Under the pieces are notes generated by a model. The model saw nothing but the letters and a program-made list of their open reading frames with translations, searched no databases and was not told the origin of the DNA. The position numbers were made by a program, and so were the translations under genes. A DNA stretch of 40,183 nt from Lentisphaerae bacterium RIFOXYA12_64_32 (GTDB lineage Bacteria > Verrucomicrobiota > Lentisphaeria > Oligosphaerales > YB12-FULL-65-16), in assembly GCA_001803235.1 (NCBI GenBank), contig MHBL01000260.1, positions 1 to 40,183 of the forward strand, read 5' to 3'. This document shows positions 40,091 through 40,183 of this stretch, in pieces (position 1 is the stretch's first letter; each line of letters starts with the position of its first letter).

Positions 40091-40183
40091 ACGCGATGCA
40101 GGCGTCTTCCGTAATGCGTCAGTTGCGGGTGGAGATAAGGTCGAAGTTTGACCTGGGCTGACGCGGAAAGTGGTCGGAGCGGC

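Overview
The window is about 40 kb of GC-rich bacterial chromosome. The gene repertoire points to the PVC / Planctomycetota-Lentisphaerota-Kiritimatiellota neighbourhood: a DUF1559-like prepilin with an H-x9-DG motif, a neutral-ceramidase-like protein, a DUF6785/6784-type membrane protein, a PocR-AraC regulator, a GH4-type glycosidase and GTP-dependent PEP carboxykinase. This taxonomic placement is an inference; no rRNA is present.

Left part (1-24371), chromosomal backbone. In order: truA; a ceramidase-family hydrolase; a RelE/ParE toxin-antitoxin pair; an mrfB-mrfA-mrfA DNA-repair operon on the minus strand with two tandem helicase paralogues; an FAD-dependent oxidoreductase divergent from a PocR-AraC regulator; a small RuvC-fold protein; a large polytopic membrane protein; a GH4 protein with an extra C-terminal domain; purC; pckG; an EF-G-like GTPase; and tRNA-Gly(UCC). 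Between these genes lie at least five families of dispersed, inverted-repeat, non-coding elements. One family is a clear MITE: two 153/154-bp copies with 18-bp terminal inverted repeats, each flanked by a perfect 9-bp target duplication. Another element has inserted in frame inside mrfB.

Middle part (24397-34847), a 10.4-kb integrative element in tRNA-Gly. A perfect 50-bp direct repeat (the 3' part of the tRNA plus one base) bounds it, and near-identical 23-bp arm-type sequences lie just inside each end. It encodes a tyrosine integrase at the right end and a tightly overlapping replication operon: two small DNA-binding proteins (one AlpA/excisionase-like), a Cys-rich protein, a winged-helix protein, a TOPRIM primase-DnaB-type helicase and an ERCC4 nuclease. 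It also has a second tyrosine recombinase, small membrane and zinc-ribbon proteins, and a cluster of seven GGGTCCC motifs that looks like an iteron origin. Two face-to-face promoters whose -10 boxes interlock within one palindrome separate the replication operon from an oppositely transcribed Cys-rich gene. There are no capsid, tail, lysis or conjugation genes. The layout resembles a phage satellite (PICI-like) or integrative plasmid, and is the best candidate here for an undescribed system.

Right part (34848-40183). Decayed remains of an older integrase and another gene lie next to attR. Then come a DUF5670-type mini membrane protein, a secreted zinc-ribbon protein, a small lipoprotein, an HPr-sigma-70 operon and a prepilin gene. 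HPr and the secreted zinc-ribbon gene share a 58-bp upstream block (52/58 identical). The sigma-factor gene ends in a tail that overprints the relic of a glycogen-binding (CBM48/AMPK-type) domain.
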